Shown here: piece after piece, positions 1-7,821 of the stretch | Layout: each line of letters opens with the position of its first letter | Position numbering within the stretch: the first letter of the stretch is position 1 | Origin: Microbacterium sp. 3J1 | GTDB lineage: Bacteria; Actinomycetota; Actinomycetes; Actinomycetales; Microbacteriaceae | Direction: 5' to 3' | DNA: 64,000 nt | NCBI RefSeq assembly: GCF_001049495.1 | Contig: NZ_CDWI01000014.1 | Span: 62,001 to 126,000, forward strand | Notes under the pieces: model-generated | Told to the model about the DNA's origin: nothing | The model's database searches: none | The model's input: the letters and a program-made list of their open reading frames with translations, nothing else | Program-made: the position numbers and the translations under genes

Positions 1-114
1 TAACGTTATGACCGCGCTGGAGCGCAGCCGCGCGCAGTCGCTGGGTGGAGTACGCCTGCGGCGCACGGGAGAGCACTGCGATCTTCACGAAGGAATTCCT
101 GCCAGGATGGTCGG

Positions 115-594
115 GTGAACAAGACATCCCATTCAAACACTCTTATCGGGTGGCGAGAATGGGTGAGCCTGCCCGATCTCGGCGTCGATTGGCTCAAGGC
201 CAAGATCGACACGGGAGCGCGCACGTCGTCGCTGCACGCGTTCGACATCCACGAGTTCGAGCGTGACGGCGTGTCGTGGGTGCGGTTCCGGGTCAAGCCC
301 TGGCAGCACAGCCAGGAGGACGCCGTGGACGTGGAATCCCCCGTGCACGACCGCCGCGCGGTGCGCAGTTCGTCGGGTCACGCACAGGAGCGGTTCGTCG
401 TAGAGATGCTGATCCGCCTGCACGATCGGGAAGTGCTCGCCGAGGTCACCCTCAGCAATCGGGACGAGATGGGCTTCAGGATGCTGATCGGGCGCGAGGC
501 CCTTCGGCAGGGCTATGTCGTGGATCCCGCACGGTCGTTCGTCGGCGGGCGCGCCCCGCGCGAGACGAGACGCCGCAACCGCGGCCGCGACTGA
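115..594 (+). CDS. RimK/LysX-type putative ATP-dependent zinc protease (retropepsin-like fold)
   Basis: A 159-residue protein starting at GTG 115. The N-terminal half has the family signature IGWREWVSLPDLGV followed by AKIDTGARTSSLHA, where the DTGA resembles the aspartic-protease active-site loop, and later MGFRMLIGREAL. These match the Zn_protease/DUF785 family often encoded near RimK-like ATP-grasp ligases; the length is normal. No RimK partner is visible on the right side, and the left neighbour lies outside the window. The C-terminus is Arg-rich. The biochemical role of the family is poorly defined, so the name is by homology only. Confidence 0.8.
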   Translation: MNKTSHSNTLIGWREWVSLPDLGVDWLKAKIDTGARTSSLHAFDIHEFERDGVSWVRFRVKPWQHSQEDAVDVESPVHDRRAVRSSSGHAQERFVVEMLIRLHDREVLAEVTLSNRDEMGFRMLIGREALRQGYVVDPARSFVGGRAPRETRRRNRGRD

Positions 595-598
595 GCCG

Positions 599-1027
599 TC
601 AGGCGCGGATCAGCGCCAGCCCCGTGAGCTTGTCGTGGATGCCGCGCTGATCCGAGTCCCAGATCACCGCGGGAATGACCACCACGATGAGGAGCGTCCG
701 GACGACGGGACGCCAGAGCCCCACCCAGCCACCGCCCAGGTGGATGACGCGCATGCCGAGGATTCGATGACCGGGGCTGCCCCCCGCCGTCGGGATGAAG
801 ACGATCTGCAGCAGCGCGAAGACGGCCATCGGCCCGAACATCGTGAGCCCCGCCTCTGACGGCAGCGCGAACTGGTCGTAGCCGAGGAAGGCCGTCGCGA
901 TTATCGTCGCCGCCAGGTAGTCGATGACGAGTGCCCCGATGCGACGCCCGGGACGGGCGATGCTGCCGGTCCCGGTTCGCGGCATTCCGAGTCTTTCACC
1001 GGGGTACGTGTTCACAGCATCCGTCAC
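599..1027 (-). CDS. RDD family membrane protein
   Basis: A 142-residue protein with a GTG start at 1027. After an N-terminal Arg/Pro-rich stretch it has RRIGALVIDYLAATI, an RDD-domain opening with Asp-Tyr in the first membrane segment, then two further hydrophobic segments, the loop GGSPGHRILGMRVIHLGGG, and the closing DKLTGLALI. RDD proteins are small three-helix membrane proteins of mostly unknown transport role. It diverges from glnA with only about 115 bases between starts, and the GlnR-type operator lies between them, so both genes could respond to nitrogen. An alternative ATG start at 985 would remove 14 residues. Confidence 0.8.
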   Translation of the reverse strand: MTDAVNTYPGERLGMPRTGTGSIARPGRRIGALVIDYLAATIIATAFLGYDQFALPSEAGLTMFGPMAVFALLQIVFIPTAGGSPGHRILGMRVIHLGGGWVGLWRPVVRTLLIVVVIPAVIWDSDQRGIHDKLTGLALIRA

Positions 1028-1046
1028 GCATCCAGCCTACCGGCGC

Positions 1047-1084
1047 GTAACATGCCGGAAACAAAGCGGATACCCCCGGGTAAC
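1047..1084. promoter_or_regulatory. GlnR-type operator, four half-sites at 11-bp spacing
   Basis: Reads GTAAC-n6-GAAAC-n6-GATAC-n6-GTAAC with exact six-base spacers. This matches the a-b-a-b pattern known for the nitrogen regulator GlnR of Actinobacteria. It lies just upstream of glnA and about 20 bases from the divergent RDD gene. A -10-like TACTGT follows at about 1095. GlnR itself is not in the window. Confidence 0.75.
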
Positions 1085-1143
1085 GCCCCGCACGTACTGT
1101 GCAGAATGGCCGTAAGCCATCGATCCGCAATCCAGGAGTCGTA

Positions 1144-2568
1144 ATGTTCAAAGATTCGTCCGAGGTGCTCGCCTACATCAAGGAGAACGACGTCAAGTTC
1201 CTTGACATCCGATTCACCGATCTCCCGGGTGTGCAGCAGCACTTCAACATCCCCGCGGCCACGGTCGACGAGGACTTCTTCACGGACGGTCAGCTGTTCG
1301 ACGGCTCCTCGATCCGCGGCTTCGCCAGCATCCACGAGTCCGACATGCAGCTCATCCCCGACGTGACGACGGCCTACATGGACCCGTTCCGCGAGGCGAG
1401 CACGCTGGTCATGATCTTCGACATCTACAACCCGCGCACCGGCGAGATCTACTCGAAGGACCCCCGCCAGGTCGCCAAGAAGGCGGAGAAGTACCTCGCC
1501 TCCACGGGTATCGCTGACACCGCGTTCTTCGCCCCCGAAGCCGAGTTCTACATCTTCGACGACGTGCGCTACTCGGTCACCGCGGGCGAGAGCTTCTACA
1601 AGGTCGACTCCGAGGAGGCCGCGTGGAACACCGGTCGCGAGGAGGAGGGCGGGAACCTCGCCAACAAGACCCCGTACAAGGGCGGCTACTTCCCCGTGAG
1701 CCCGGTCGACAAGACCGCCGACCTGCGCGACGACATCACGCTCAAGCTGATCGACGCCGGCTTCATCCTCGAGCGCTCGCACCACGAGGTGGGCACCGCG
1801 GGCCAGCAGGAGATCAACTACCGCTTCGACACCATGGTGCACTCGGCGGACGACATCCTGAAGTTCAAGTACATCGTCAAGAACACCGCCGAGCAGTGGG
1901 GCAAGGTCGCGACCTTCATGCCGAAGCCGCTCTACGGCGACAACGGCTCGGGCATGCACACCCATCAGTCTCTGTGGAACGACGGCAAGCCGCTCTTCTA
2001 CGACGAGGCGGGCTACGGCCAGCTCAGCGACATCGCCCGCTGGTACATCGGCGGCATCCTCGCGCACGCTCCGGCGCTGCTCGCGTTCACGAACCCGACC
2101 CTGAACAGCTACCACCGTCTGGTGAAGGGCTTCGAGGCTCCGGTCAACCTGGTCTACTCGGCCGGCAACCGCTCCGCCGCCATCCGCATCCCGATCACGG
2201 GCTCCAACCCGAAGGCCAAGCGCATCGAGTTCCGCGCGCCGGATGCCTCGGGCAACCCGTACCTCGCGTTCGCCGCCCAGCTCATGGCCGGACTCGACGG
2301 CATCAAGAACCGCATCGAGCCGCACGAGCCCGTCGACAAGGACCTCTACGAGCTGCCGCCCGAGGAGGCCAAGAACATCCCTCAGGTGCCGAACTCCCTG
2401 CTGGACTCGCTCGAGGCCCTGAAGTCGGACCACCAGTTCCTGCTCGAGGGCGGCGTGTTCACCGAGGAGCTCATCGAGACCTGGATCTCCTACAAGTACG
2501 AGAACGAGATCCTCCCGATGGCCCAGCGTCCGCACCCGTTCGAGTACGAGCTCTACTTCGGGGTGTAA
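1144..2568 (+). CDS. glnA: Type I glutamine synthetase
   Basis: A 474-residue protein that forms glutamine from glutamate, ammonia and ATP as a cytosolic dodecamer. The ATG at 1144 follows GGAG and fits the family N-terminus ([16 protein letters not shown]). Recognisable parts: the beta-grasp FDGSSIRGF near residue 55, the glutamate/metal region APEAEFY, the loop [14 protein letters not shown], and [11 protein letters not shown] near 340. Tyr402 lies in DLYELPPEE, the adenylylation site of the GSI-beta class, consistent with glnE in the same window. A GlnR-type operator lies upstream and a strong terminator downstream, so it is probably monocistronic. Confidence 0.97.
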   Translation: MFKDSSEVLAYIKENDVKFLDIRFTDLPGVQQHFNIPAATVDEDFFTDGQLFDGSSIRGFASIHESDMQLIPDVTTAYMDPFREASTLVMIFDIYNPRTGEIYSKDPRQVAKKAEKYLASTGIADTAFFAPEAEFYIFDDVRYSVTAGESFYKVDSEEAAWNTGREEEGGNLANKTPYKGGYFPVSPVDKTADLRDDITLKLIDAGFILERSHHEVGTAGQQEINYRFDTMVHSADDILKFKYIVKNTAEQWGKVATFMPKPLYGDNGSGMHTHQSLWNDGKPLFYDEAGYGQLSDIARWYIGGILAHAPALLAFTNPTLNSYHRLVKGFEAPVNLVYSAGNRSAAIRIPITGSNPKAKRIEFRAPDASGNPYLAFAAQLMAGLDGIKNRIEPHEPVDKDLYELPPEEAKNIPQVPNSLLDSLEALKSDHQFLLEGGVFTEELIETWISYKYENEILPMAQRPHPFEYELYFGV

Positions 2569-2612
2569 TCGGATCCTGCGTGACGTCCGCGAGGACTCCG
2601 CAGCGTCTCTCG

Positions 2613-2648
2613 GAAAGCCCGCTCAGCGTCCCGCTGGGCGGGCTTTCC
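2613..2648 (+). terminator. Rho-independent terminator of glnA
   Basis: Inverted repeat GAAAGCCCGC ... GCGGGCTTTC with a 14-16 base loop, followed by cctct rather than a clean T-run. It begins about 45 bases after the glnA stop. Confidence 0.75.
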
Positions 2649-2748
2649 TCTGTCTCCGGGACGAATCCGCCACCCTCCGGAGAAACACGACCTCGCCACT
2701 GCGGGCCGTTGACGGGGGACGCGGACTGCACGCGCTACCTTCAGAGAT

Positions 2749-3249
2749 ATGAGTCCCCACATCGTCTCTCGACTGCTCACGAGCACCGCCGCGATGGCCG
2801 TCGTCATCGCGGTGTCCGGCTGCGCAGCTCTGCCCGGAGCAACGCCGGTTCCCCGCTCCACCGCGACTGCGACGCCCACCACCTCAGCCCCCACTCCCGC
2901 CGCCACCACGACACCGCTCCCCGCCCCCACCCCGACGACCGCCCCTGCGTACGGAGACTTCAGCGGAGATCAGCTGGCGCAGATCTGCGTCGACGAGACC
3001 GTTTCGACGTTCAACCCGGACGTGACCTTCGATCTCGGCCGCACCCGCATCGAACGACGCACGGTGACGCCGGAATGGCTCGTCATCGTTCCTGCCCGGA
3101 CCGGCGGTCTCGACGGGCGTTCACTGTGCACGATCGGCGGTACGCCGGCCTCCCCCGTGATCGAGATGGCCTCGGGATCGATCGACGAGCTGCCTGAGGC
3201 CCAGATCCAGCGGCTGATCCGGGGAGAGAACGAAGGGACCAACCCCTGA
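2749..3249 (+). CDS. Predicted exported lipoprotein of unknown function
   Basis: A 166-residue protein. It has a signal peptide with a lipobox (VSGC, Cys25), then a Thr/Pro/Ala-rich linker of about 45 residues, and a small folded part from residue ~65 (YGDFSGDQLAQICVDETVSTF). This predicts an envelope-anchored protein with a flexible stalk. The stop overlaps the start of the next gene (TGATG), so it is probably co-translated with the M23 peptidase. I do not recognise the globular domain. Two Cys in the mature part (ICVDE, LCTIG) could form a disulfide. Confidence 0.7.
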   Translation: MSPHIVSRLLTSTAAMAVVIAVSGCAALPGATPVPRSTATATPTTSAPTPAATTTPLPAPTPTTAPAYGDFSGDQLAQICVDETVSTFNPDVTFDLGRTRIERRTVTPEWLVIVPARTGGLDGRSLCTIGGTPASPVIEMASGSIDELPEAQIQRLIRGENEGTNP

Positions 3250-4268
3250 TGTGCGACACCGACGGGGATGCCTCCCCACCGGGCCGGGCACCGCATCGGC
3301 GAATGTCCCGCCGGACAGTTCTCCTCGCGACCGGCGCTGCGCTCGGAGCGGCCGCGATCGGTGCCGACCTGTTCTCCCCGCCCCAGAGTGCAACAGCTGC
3401 AGGCACCTATCTCCGTCCGTGCGGAGATGTCCCGATCTCCAGCACGTGGCAGGGACACCGGAACCGGAAACCGCCGTCCGGCGAGCCCGGCACCGACTAC
3501 GCGGTCGCCATCGGCACTCCCATCCGCGCGGCGACAGCCGGCGTGATCGTCGACCGCAAGGACACCACCGACTCGGCCACCGGCCGCTACATCGCCCTGC
3601 GCGCAGACGACGGGAACTACATCCGGTACCTGCACCTCGCCTCGAGCACGGTCCGGAACGGGACCCGGGTCAGCCGAGGACAGGTCATCGCCTACTCGGG
3701 TGCCTCGGGATTCGGCAGCGAGACCGGCTACGGATCCCACGTCCACGTCTCCCTCTGGATCGGCGGCACGCCGAACCAGCTGGGATTCACGAACACCGTC
3801 AACTTCGAGAACTTCGTCGAAGGCGGCCCACTACCCACATACCCGGAGGACGACCCCGTGCCCACCCATCAGTCGACCGACCTCGCCACCAGCGTCGCGC
3901 TCCCCGCGAACACCTGGACCACCATCGCCGTCGCCGCCGGACAGCTCTACCTGGCGATCGTCGGAGTCGGAGTCGTGGAAACCGCTGACGTGTCCCTCAA
4001 CCTCAAGGCGAACGGTCTCACGACCGGCCTTCAGGTGCGACTCGTCGCAGAGAAGCTCGCGTCGAACTCGGGTCCCGTGGTCTCGACCCACCCCCAGCCC
4101 GTGACCGAGATCCGTGCCACCGCCGCCGCCGGCAGCCCGACCCAAGGGCAGCACGCGCAGTCCTACCAGCTGGCGGGCCCGATGCGCCTCTTCGTGCAGG
4201 TCATGGCCCTCAACAGCGGAGTGACGCTCACGGGTGTCTCGGTCAGGAAGAACTACTGGATCTCCTGA
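3249..4268 (+). CDS. Tat-exported M23 family metallopeptidase
   Basis: A 339-residue protein. MSRRTVLLATGAALGAAAIGA near residues 19-39 is a Tat-type signal with the twin Arg. The peptidase domain (about 65-195) shows H-x(n)-GTDYAV for the first zinc ligands and HVHVS as the H-x-H ligand pair, as in LytM/M23 endopeptidases that cut peptidoglycan cross-links. The C-terminal ~140 residues look like a beta-rich domain with no family I recognise. It overlaps the lipoprotein gene by one base. I take ATG 3249; ATG 3303, just before the twin Arg, is an alternative. Confidence 0.85.
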   Translation: MCDTDGDASPPGRAPHRRMSRRTVLLATGAALGAAAIGADLFSPPQSATAAGTYLRPCGDVPISSTWQGHRNRKPPSGEPGTDYAVAIGTPIRAATAGVIVDRKDTTDSATGRYIALRADDGNYIRYLHLASSTVRNGTRVSRGQVIAYSGASGFGSETGYGSHVHVSLWIGGTPNQLGFTNTVNFENFVEGGPLPTYPEDDPVPTHQSTDLATSVALPANTWTTIAVAAGQLYLAIVGVGVVETADVSLNLKANGLTTGLQVRLVAEKLASNSGPVVSTHPQPVTEIRATAAAGSPTQGQHAQSYQLAGPMRLFVQVMALNSGVTLTGVSVRKNYWIS

Positions 4269-4280
4269 ATCGCTCAGCGC

Positions 4281-4308
4281 AGAGCCCCGCCCGTTCGGGC
4301 GGGGCTCT
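4281..4308 (+). terminator. Rho-independent terminator
   Basis: Near-perfect hairpin AGAGCCCCGCCC-gttc-GGGCGGGGCTCT followed by gtcgtgt, 12 bases after the M23 peptidase stop. Confidence 0.85.
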
Positions 4309-4395
4309 GTCGTGTGCACGGGAGACCGCCTGCACGAACAGCGTGAAATGCACAAGGCCCATCGGGATATTCGACTCCCGGCATACACTCCTGGG

Positions 4396-4659
4396 GTGGT
4401 TGATGCACATGAACGTACCTCCGACGTCCTCTGGGCGTGTGTAGAGGAAGGATTTCACGTCGGCAGTCGCGGAGGGGACTTCCTCGGCTACGTCGATCGA
4501 CAGCCCGATGGCACCTACCGTGCGTTCGAGGCCCACTCCGCTCTCGTCGGCGACTTTCCCACCCTCCACGATGCGACCGCCGCGGTCGTCGGCGCATCGT
4601 CTCCGGGTTCGACCGGGTCCGCCGCGATGACCGACGACCTGCAGGGGACGGCTCTGTGA
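4396..4659 (+). CDS. Small protein of unknown function preceding the BLUF gene
   Basis: An 87-residue reading frame from GTG 4396. There is no clear Shine-Dalgarno; a -10-like CATACT ends a few bases upstream, which would suit a leaderless mRNA. The middle (VEEGFHVGSRGGDFLGYVDR) looks folded; the end is Ala/Ser/Gly-rich. Its stop overlaps the GTG of the BLUF gene (GTGA), which implies translational coupling. I do not recognise a family. It could be a partner or output domain for the blue-light sensor, but that rests only on position. Confidence 0.55.
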   Translation: MVDAHERTSDVLWACVEEGFHVGSRGGDFLGYVDRQPDGTYRAFEAHSALVGDFPTLHDATAAVVGASSPGSTGSAAMTDDLQGTAL

Positions 4660-5129
4660 GCGTGGAGGACTCGGCGACGATGATGTCGCTCGTCTACACG
4701 AGCACGGCGTCGCAGCCCTTCGGCGAGGGCGCTCTCGAGGATCTGCTCTCGACGTGCAGGACGGGGAACGACGCGCGAGGGGTGACCGGCGTGCTGCTGT
4801 ATCGTGACGGGCGCTTCATCCAGGTGCTCGAAGGGCAGCGCGAGACGGTCCTCTCTCTCGTCGCCACCATCGGGCGCGACGATCGCCACCACGGCATGCG
4901 GATTCTCCTGACGGAAGAGCTTCCTGCGCGACGCTTCGCCGCATGGACGATGGGCTACCGTGCCTTCCGGACCGGCTCGGAGGCGGCGCCGGCGGGATAC
5001 CGCGATTCCTTCGCGGATCTCGAGGCCTCGGATGACGATGCGACGACGCAGCGCGCCCTGTCAGAACTCACTCTGTGGTTCCGCGTCCGCAGTGATCGTC
5101 CCGTCGCACCCGCCTCTCTCAACCGCTGA
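4656..5129 (+). CDS. BLUF-domain blue-light sensor protein
   Basis: A 157-residue protein dominated by one BLUF (FAD-binding blue-light) domain. Visible key residues are Tyr14 (LVYTS), Asn38 (GNDARGVTG), Gln56 (FIQVLEG), Trp97 and Met99 (FAAWTMGY). Their spacing (24, 42, 83 and 85 residues after the Tyr) equals that of AppA Tyr21/Asn45/Gln63/Trp104/Met106, so the photocycle machinery looks intact. The C-terminal ~50 residues contain no catalytic domain, making it a short stand-alone BLUF. GTG 4656 has AGGGGA upstream and overlaps the previous stop; ATG 4680 or 4683 is possible. Confidence 0.9.
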   Translation: MSVEDSATMMSLVYTSTASQPFGEGALEDLLSTCRTGNDARGVTGVLLYRDGRFIQVLEGQRETVLSLVATIGRDDRHHGMRILLTEELPARRFAAWTMGYRAFRTGSEAAPAGYRDSFADLEASDDDATTQRALSELTLWFRVRSDRPVAPASLNR

Positions 5130-5631
5130 CGGGCGCCTCCAGGTCGAGCACCCATTCGTTGACCTCGAGGTCCGCACCGCGGAACGCCTCGATCTGCGTG
5201 CCGACCATCTCGAAACCGCTGTGGCGACAGACGCCGTTCGACGGAACGTTGCCCACTGCGGGGAACGCGACGAGCGATCGACGACCGGCACGGTGCTCCC
5301 GGAGCTCGGTCACGAGCAGTTCGAGCGCTCGCGAGGCGACACCGCGCCCCTGAGCCTCGGGGAGGGCGAACCACCCCGTCTCCCACGCCGGCTCGCCGCG
5401 CCATCGGACGTGCCAGCACCCGATCGTCCCGACCGGTGCGCCATGCTCGTCCTCGATCACGTACATCAGCGCTTCACCCGCAGCGCTCAGTCGCAGATAT
5501 CTCGCGCTCCGCTCCTCGATCTCCTGCTCGGTCTCGGGGCCGTTCATCTGAGCGGTCATCTGCGCGGTGTTCGCGGCGCGCAGGAGCCCGATGTCATCGG
5601 CGGCCCAGGGGCGCAGCGTCAGTGGTTCCAT
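5119..5631 (-). CDS. GNAT family N-acetyltransferase
   Basis: A 170-residue protein with the GNAT fold: N-terminal LTLRPWAADDIGLLRAAN, a central strand IEDEHGAPVGTIGCW, and the acetyl-CoA loop LPEAQGRGVASRALELLV matching the Q/R-x-x-G-x-G/A signature. The end (NGVCRHSGFEMVGTQ) is the typical closing helix and strand. The substrate cannot be told. Its 3' end overlaps the BLUF gene by a few bases in convergent orientation. Confidence 0.88.
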   Translation of the reverse strand: MEPLTLRPWAADDIGLLRAANTAQMTAQMNGPETEQEIEERSARYLRLSAAGEALMYVIEDEHGAPVGTIGCWHVRWRGEPAWETGWFALPEAQGRGVASRALELLVTELREHRAGRRSLVAFPAVGNVPSNGVCRHSGFEMVGTQIEAFRGADLEVNEWVLDLEAPVSG

Positions 5632-5741
5632 GCCTTCAGCATCCCACCGGGCACGGACACCCGTCCCGCACCGGCGTGGCCTCCCTCGCCCGACCTCGTG
5701 GCGATGGTCAACTGAGAGGTCTGAACAACAGAGGGGGCATC

Positions 5742-6896
5742 ATGCGACGGAACAGCACGCGTGCGCAGGTGAAGCAGCTCGAGGCGGCCGAGAGCCTGCC
5801 GGCGCAGCCGAAGACGGCGGCGGCCGCACTCGCCCGCATCAACCCCTTCATGTACGGCCTGCTCGGCGCCCTGGGCGTCCTCGTGGCGGTCATGATCGGC
5901 GGCATCGTCGATCAGCTCGCGACGGTCCTCGTGTACATCGGGATCGCGATCTTCCTCGCCCTGGGACTCGACCCCATCGTCGCCTTCATCGAGCGGAAGC
6001 TCCCCCGCCCGGCGGCTGTGACGATCGTCGTCGCAGCCGTTCTGCTGGCCTTCGCCGGGATCATCCTGGCCATCGTCCCGATCCTCGTCCAGCAGATCTC
6101 GAACCTCATCGAAGACGGACCGAAGATGATCGAGGACTTCATGGCCAGCGCGTGGTTCAAGGATGTGAGCGAGCAGTTCGGCTCGACGTTCGACGACGCG
6201 GCACAGGGAGTCCTGGCGTTCATCCAGGACCCGGGGAACATCCTGAACATCGGCGGCGGGGTCTTCGCCGTCGGCGCGGGCATCGCCGGCGGACTCACCG
6301 GGGTGACCATCGTCCTGATCCTCACCCTCTACTTCATGGCCTCCTTGCGGAGCATGAAGGCCGTGTCCGCCCGCTTCGTCCCCGCCTATCAGCGCGAGAC
6401 CTTCTCCGGGCTGCTCGAGGACGTCTCGGGAGCGGTCGGCCGCTACGTGATCGGCCAGGCGAGCCTCGCCGCCGTCAACGGCATCCTCAGCCTCATCGTG
6501 CTCAGCATCATCGGCGCACCGGTGCCTGCACTGCTCGCTCTCATCGCCTTCATCGGCTCGATGATCCCGCTCGTGGGCACGCTGAGCGCATCGATCATCA
6601 ACGCGCTCATCTGCCTCATCGTGAGCCCGGTCACCGCGCTCATCGCGTTCGGGTACTACCTCGTCTACATGCAGATCGAGGCATACGTGCTCTCGCCGCG
6701 CATCATGAACAAGGCTGTGGCCGTCCCCGGCGCCCTCGTCGTGATCGCCGCGGTGGCGGGCGGGGCACTCGGAGGGATCCTCGGGGCCCTCGTCGCCATC
6801 CCTGTGGCGGCGAGCATCATCATCATCGTGCAGAAGGTCGTCTTCCCGACGCAGGACCGCAAGATCGTGCCGCCCGGAACCCTCAGCGAACGGTGA
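5742..6896 (+). CDS. AI-2E family transporter
   Basis: A 384-residue integral membrane protein with ATG 5742 after GAGGGGG. It has about eight hydrophobic segments arranged as in the AI-2E (PerM/YdiK/TqsA) family: paired N-terminal helices, a soluble central part near residues 115-170, then the conserved GAVGRYVIGQASLAAVNGI, PVPALLALIAFIGSMIPLVG and the tail EAYVLSPRIMNKAVAVP. Members export small molecules, or ions in related branches; the substrate here is unknown. It ends 14 bases inside the convergent lipid-kinase gene. Confidence 0.9.
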   Translation: MRRNSTRAQVKQLEAAESLPAQPKTAAAALARINPFMYGLLGALGVLVAVMIGGIVDQLATVLVYIGIAIFLALGLDPIVAFIERKLPRPAAVTIVVAAVLLAFAGIILAIVPILVQQISNLIEDGPKMIEDFMASAWFKDVSEQFGSTFDDAAQGVLAFIQDPGNILNIGGGVFAVGAGIAGGLTGVTIVLILTLYFMASLRSMKAVSARFVPAYQRETFSGLLEDVSGAVGRYVIGQASLAAVNGILSLIVLSIIGAPVPALLALIAFIGSMIPLVGTLSASIINALICLIVSPVTALIAFGYYLVYMQIEAYVLSPRIMNKAVAVPGALVVIAAVAGGALGGILGALVAIPVAASIIIIVQKVVFPTQDRKIVPPGTLSER

Positions 6897-7812
6897 GCGC
6901 CCCCGGCTGAACGCGAACGGTGAAACCGGAGACCTCTCCGATCTCTTCGCCGTCGATCTCGAACATCTGCGGCGACGCGAGCTCGACCCGTACCCGCTCT
7001 GCGGACACGTGGGTCGTGGAATCGGTGCTGACCGCCTCGTCGACGCTGCCCAGGATGCGACGGATGCCGTTCTCCCAGACCACCGACCGCACCGTGTCGA
7101 GCCACTGGAGCGGCCCCTCCGCACTCACGAGGAGCATGTCGAGCAGCCCGTCGTCGAGCAGCGCATCAGGGAGCAGACGGATGCCGCCCTGCACCATGCC
7201 GCAGTTGCCGATGAGCATGGTGTGCCCTCGCAGGTCCTGCGGCTCCTGGTCGTCGAGTGTGAGCGTGATGTCCGTCATCTCGGTCCCCGCGAGGGCACGC
7301 CCCATGGCCTCGACGTAAGCGATCCAGCCTGCGCGGATCTTCAGATCCTCGTCGGTCTCGATCAGCATCTGCGCGTCGATGCCGAATCCGACCATCACGA
7401 CGAATGCGTGCTCCGTGCCGTCGTAATCGACCCACCCCATGTCGATCCGCTTCGGCTCGCCGTCACGAACACGGGCGAGCGCGGCGGGGATGTCGTTCAG
7501 GGGGATGTCGAGGTTGCGCGCCAGCAGGTTTCCGGTGCCCTGGGGAACGATGCCGAGGGTCGACTCGGTGCCCGCCAGCGACTCGGCGACGGCACGCACC
7601 GTGCCGTCACCGCCGACGGCGGCCACGACATCGCATCCGGCTGCGACGGCCTCAGCCGCCATGCCTCTGCCCGGGTCCTCGATGCTCGTCTCCCACCACT
7701 CGACGGGGAGGTCGGGCTGCTCCGATGCGAACGTCGCTGCGACCGCTGCTCGAAGCGGTTCCCCGTCCACCTTCGAGGGATTCCAGATCACACCGAGTTT
7801 CGAGATCGCCAT
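6883..7812 (-). CDS. Diacylglycerol kinase-type lipid kinase family protein
   Basis: A 309-residue protein starting MAISKLGVIWNPSKVDG. The nucleotide-binding signature VVAAVGGDGTVRAVAESLAG lies near residue 65 and is followed by LGIVPQGTGNLLARNL, the DAGK_cat hallmark. The C-terminal half has the beta-sandwich part (MLIGNCGMVQGGIRLLPDA, DDGLLDMLLV) of YegS/DgkB-like kinases. It probably phosphorylates a membrane lipid such as diacylglycerol or sphingoid-type substrates. It is transcribed in the same direction as glnE, 9 bases downstream of it. Confidence 0.9.
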   Translation of the reverse strand: MAISKLGVIWNPSKVDGEPLRAAVAATFASEQPDLPVEWWETSIEDPGRGMAAEAVAAGCDVVAAVGGDGTVRAVAESLAGTESTLGIVPQGTGNLLARNLDIPLNDIPAALARVRDGEPKRIDMGWVDYDGTEHAFVVMVGFGIDAQMLIETDEDLKIRAGWIAYVEAMGRALAGTEMTDITLTLDDQEPQDLRGHTMLIGNCGMVQGGIRLLPDALLDDGLLDMLLVSAEGPLQWLDTVRSVVWENGIRRILGSVDEAVSTDSTTHVSAERVRVELASPQMFEIDGEEIGEVSGFTVRVQPGALTVR

Positions 7813-7821
7813 CTTCTCAGG

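Noticed and set aside
1..114. Possible gene end at the left edge
   Set aside because: No frame in the first 114 bases shows a recognisable protein; the neighbour outside the window cannot be judged.
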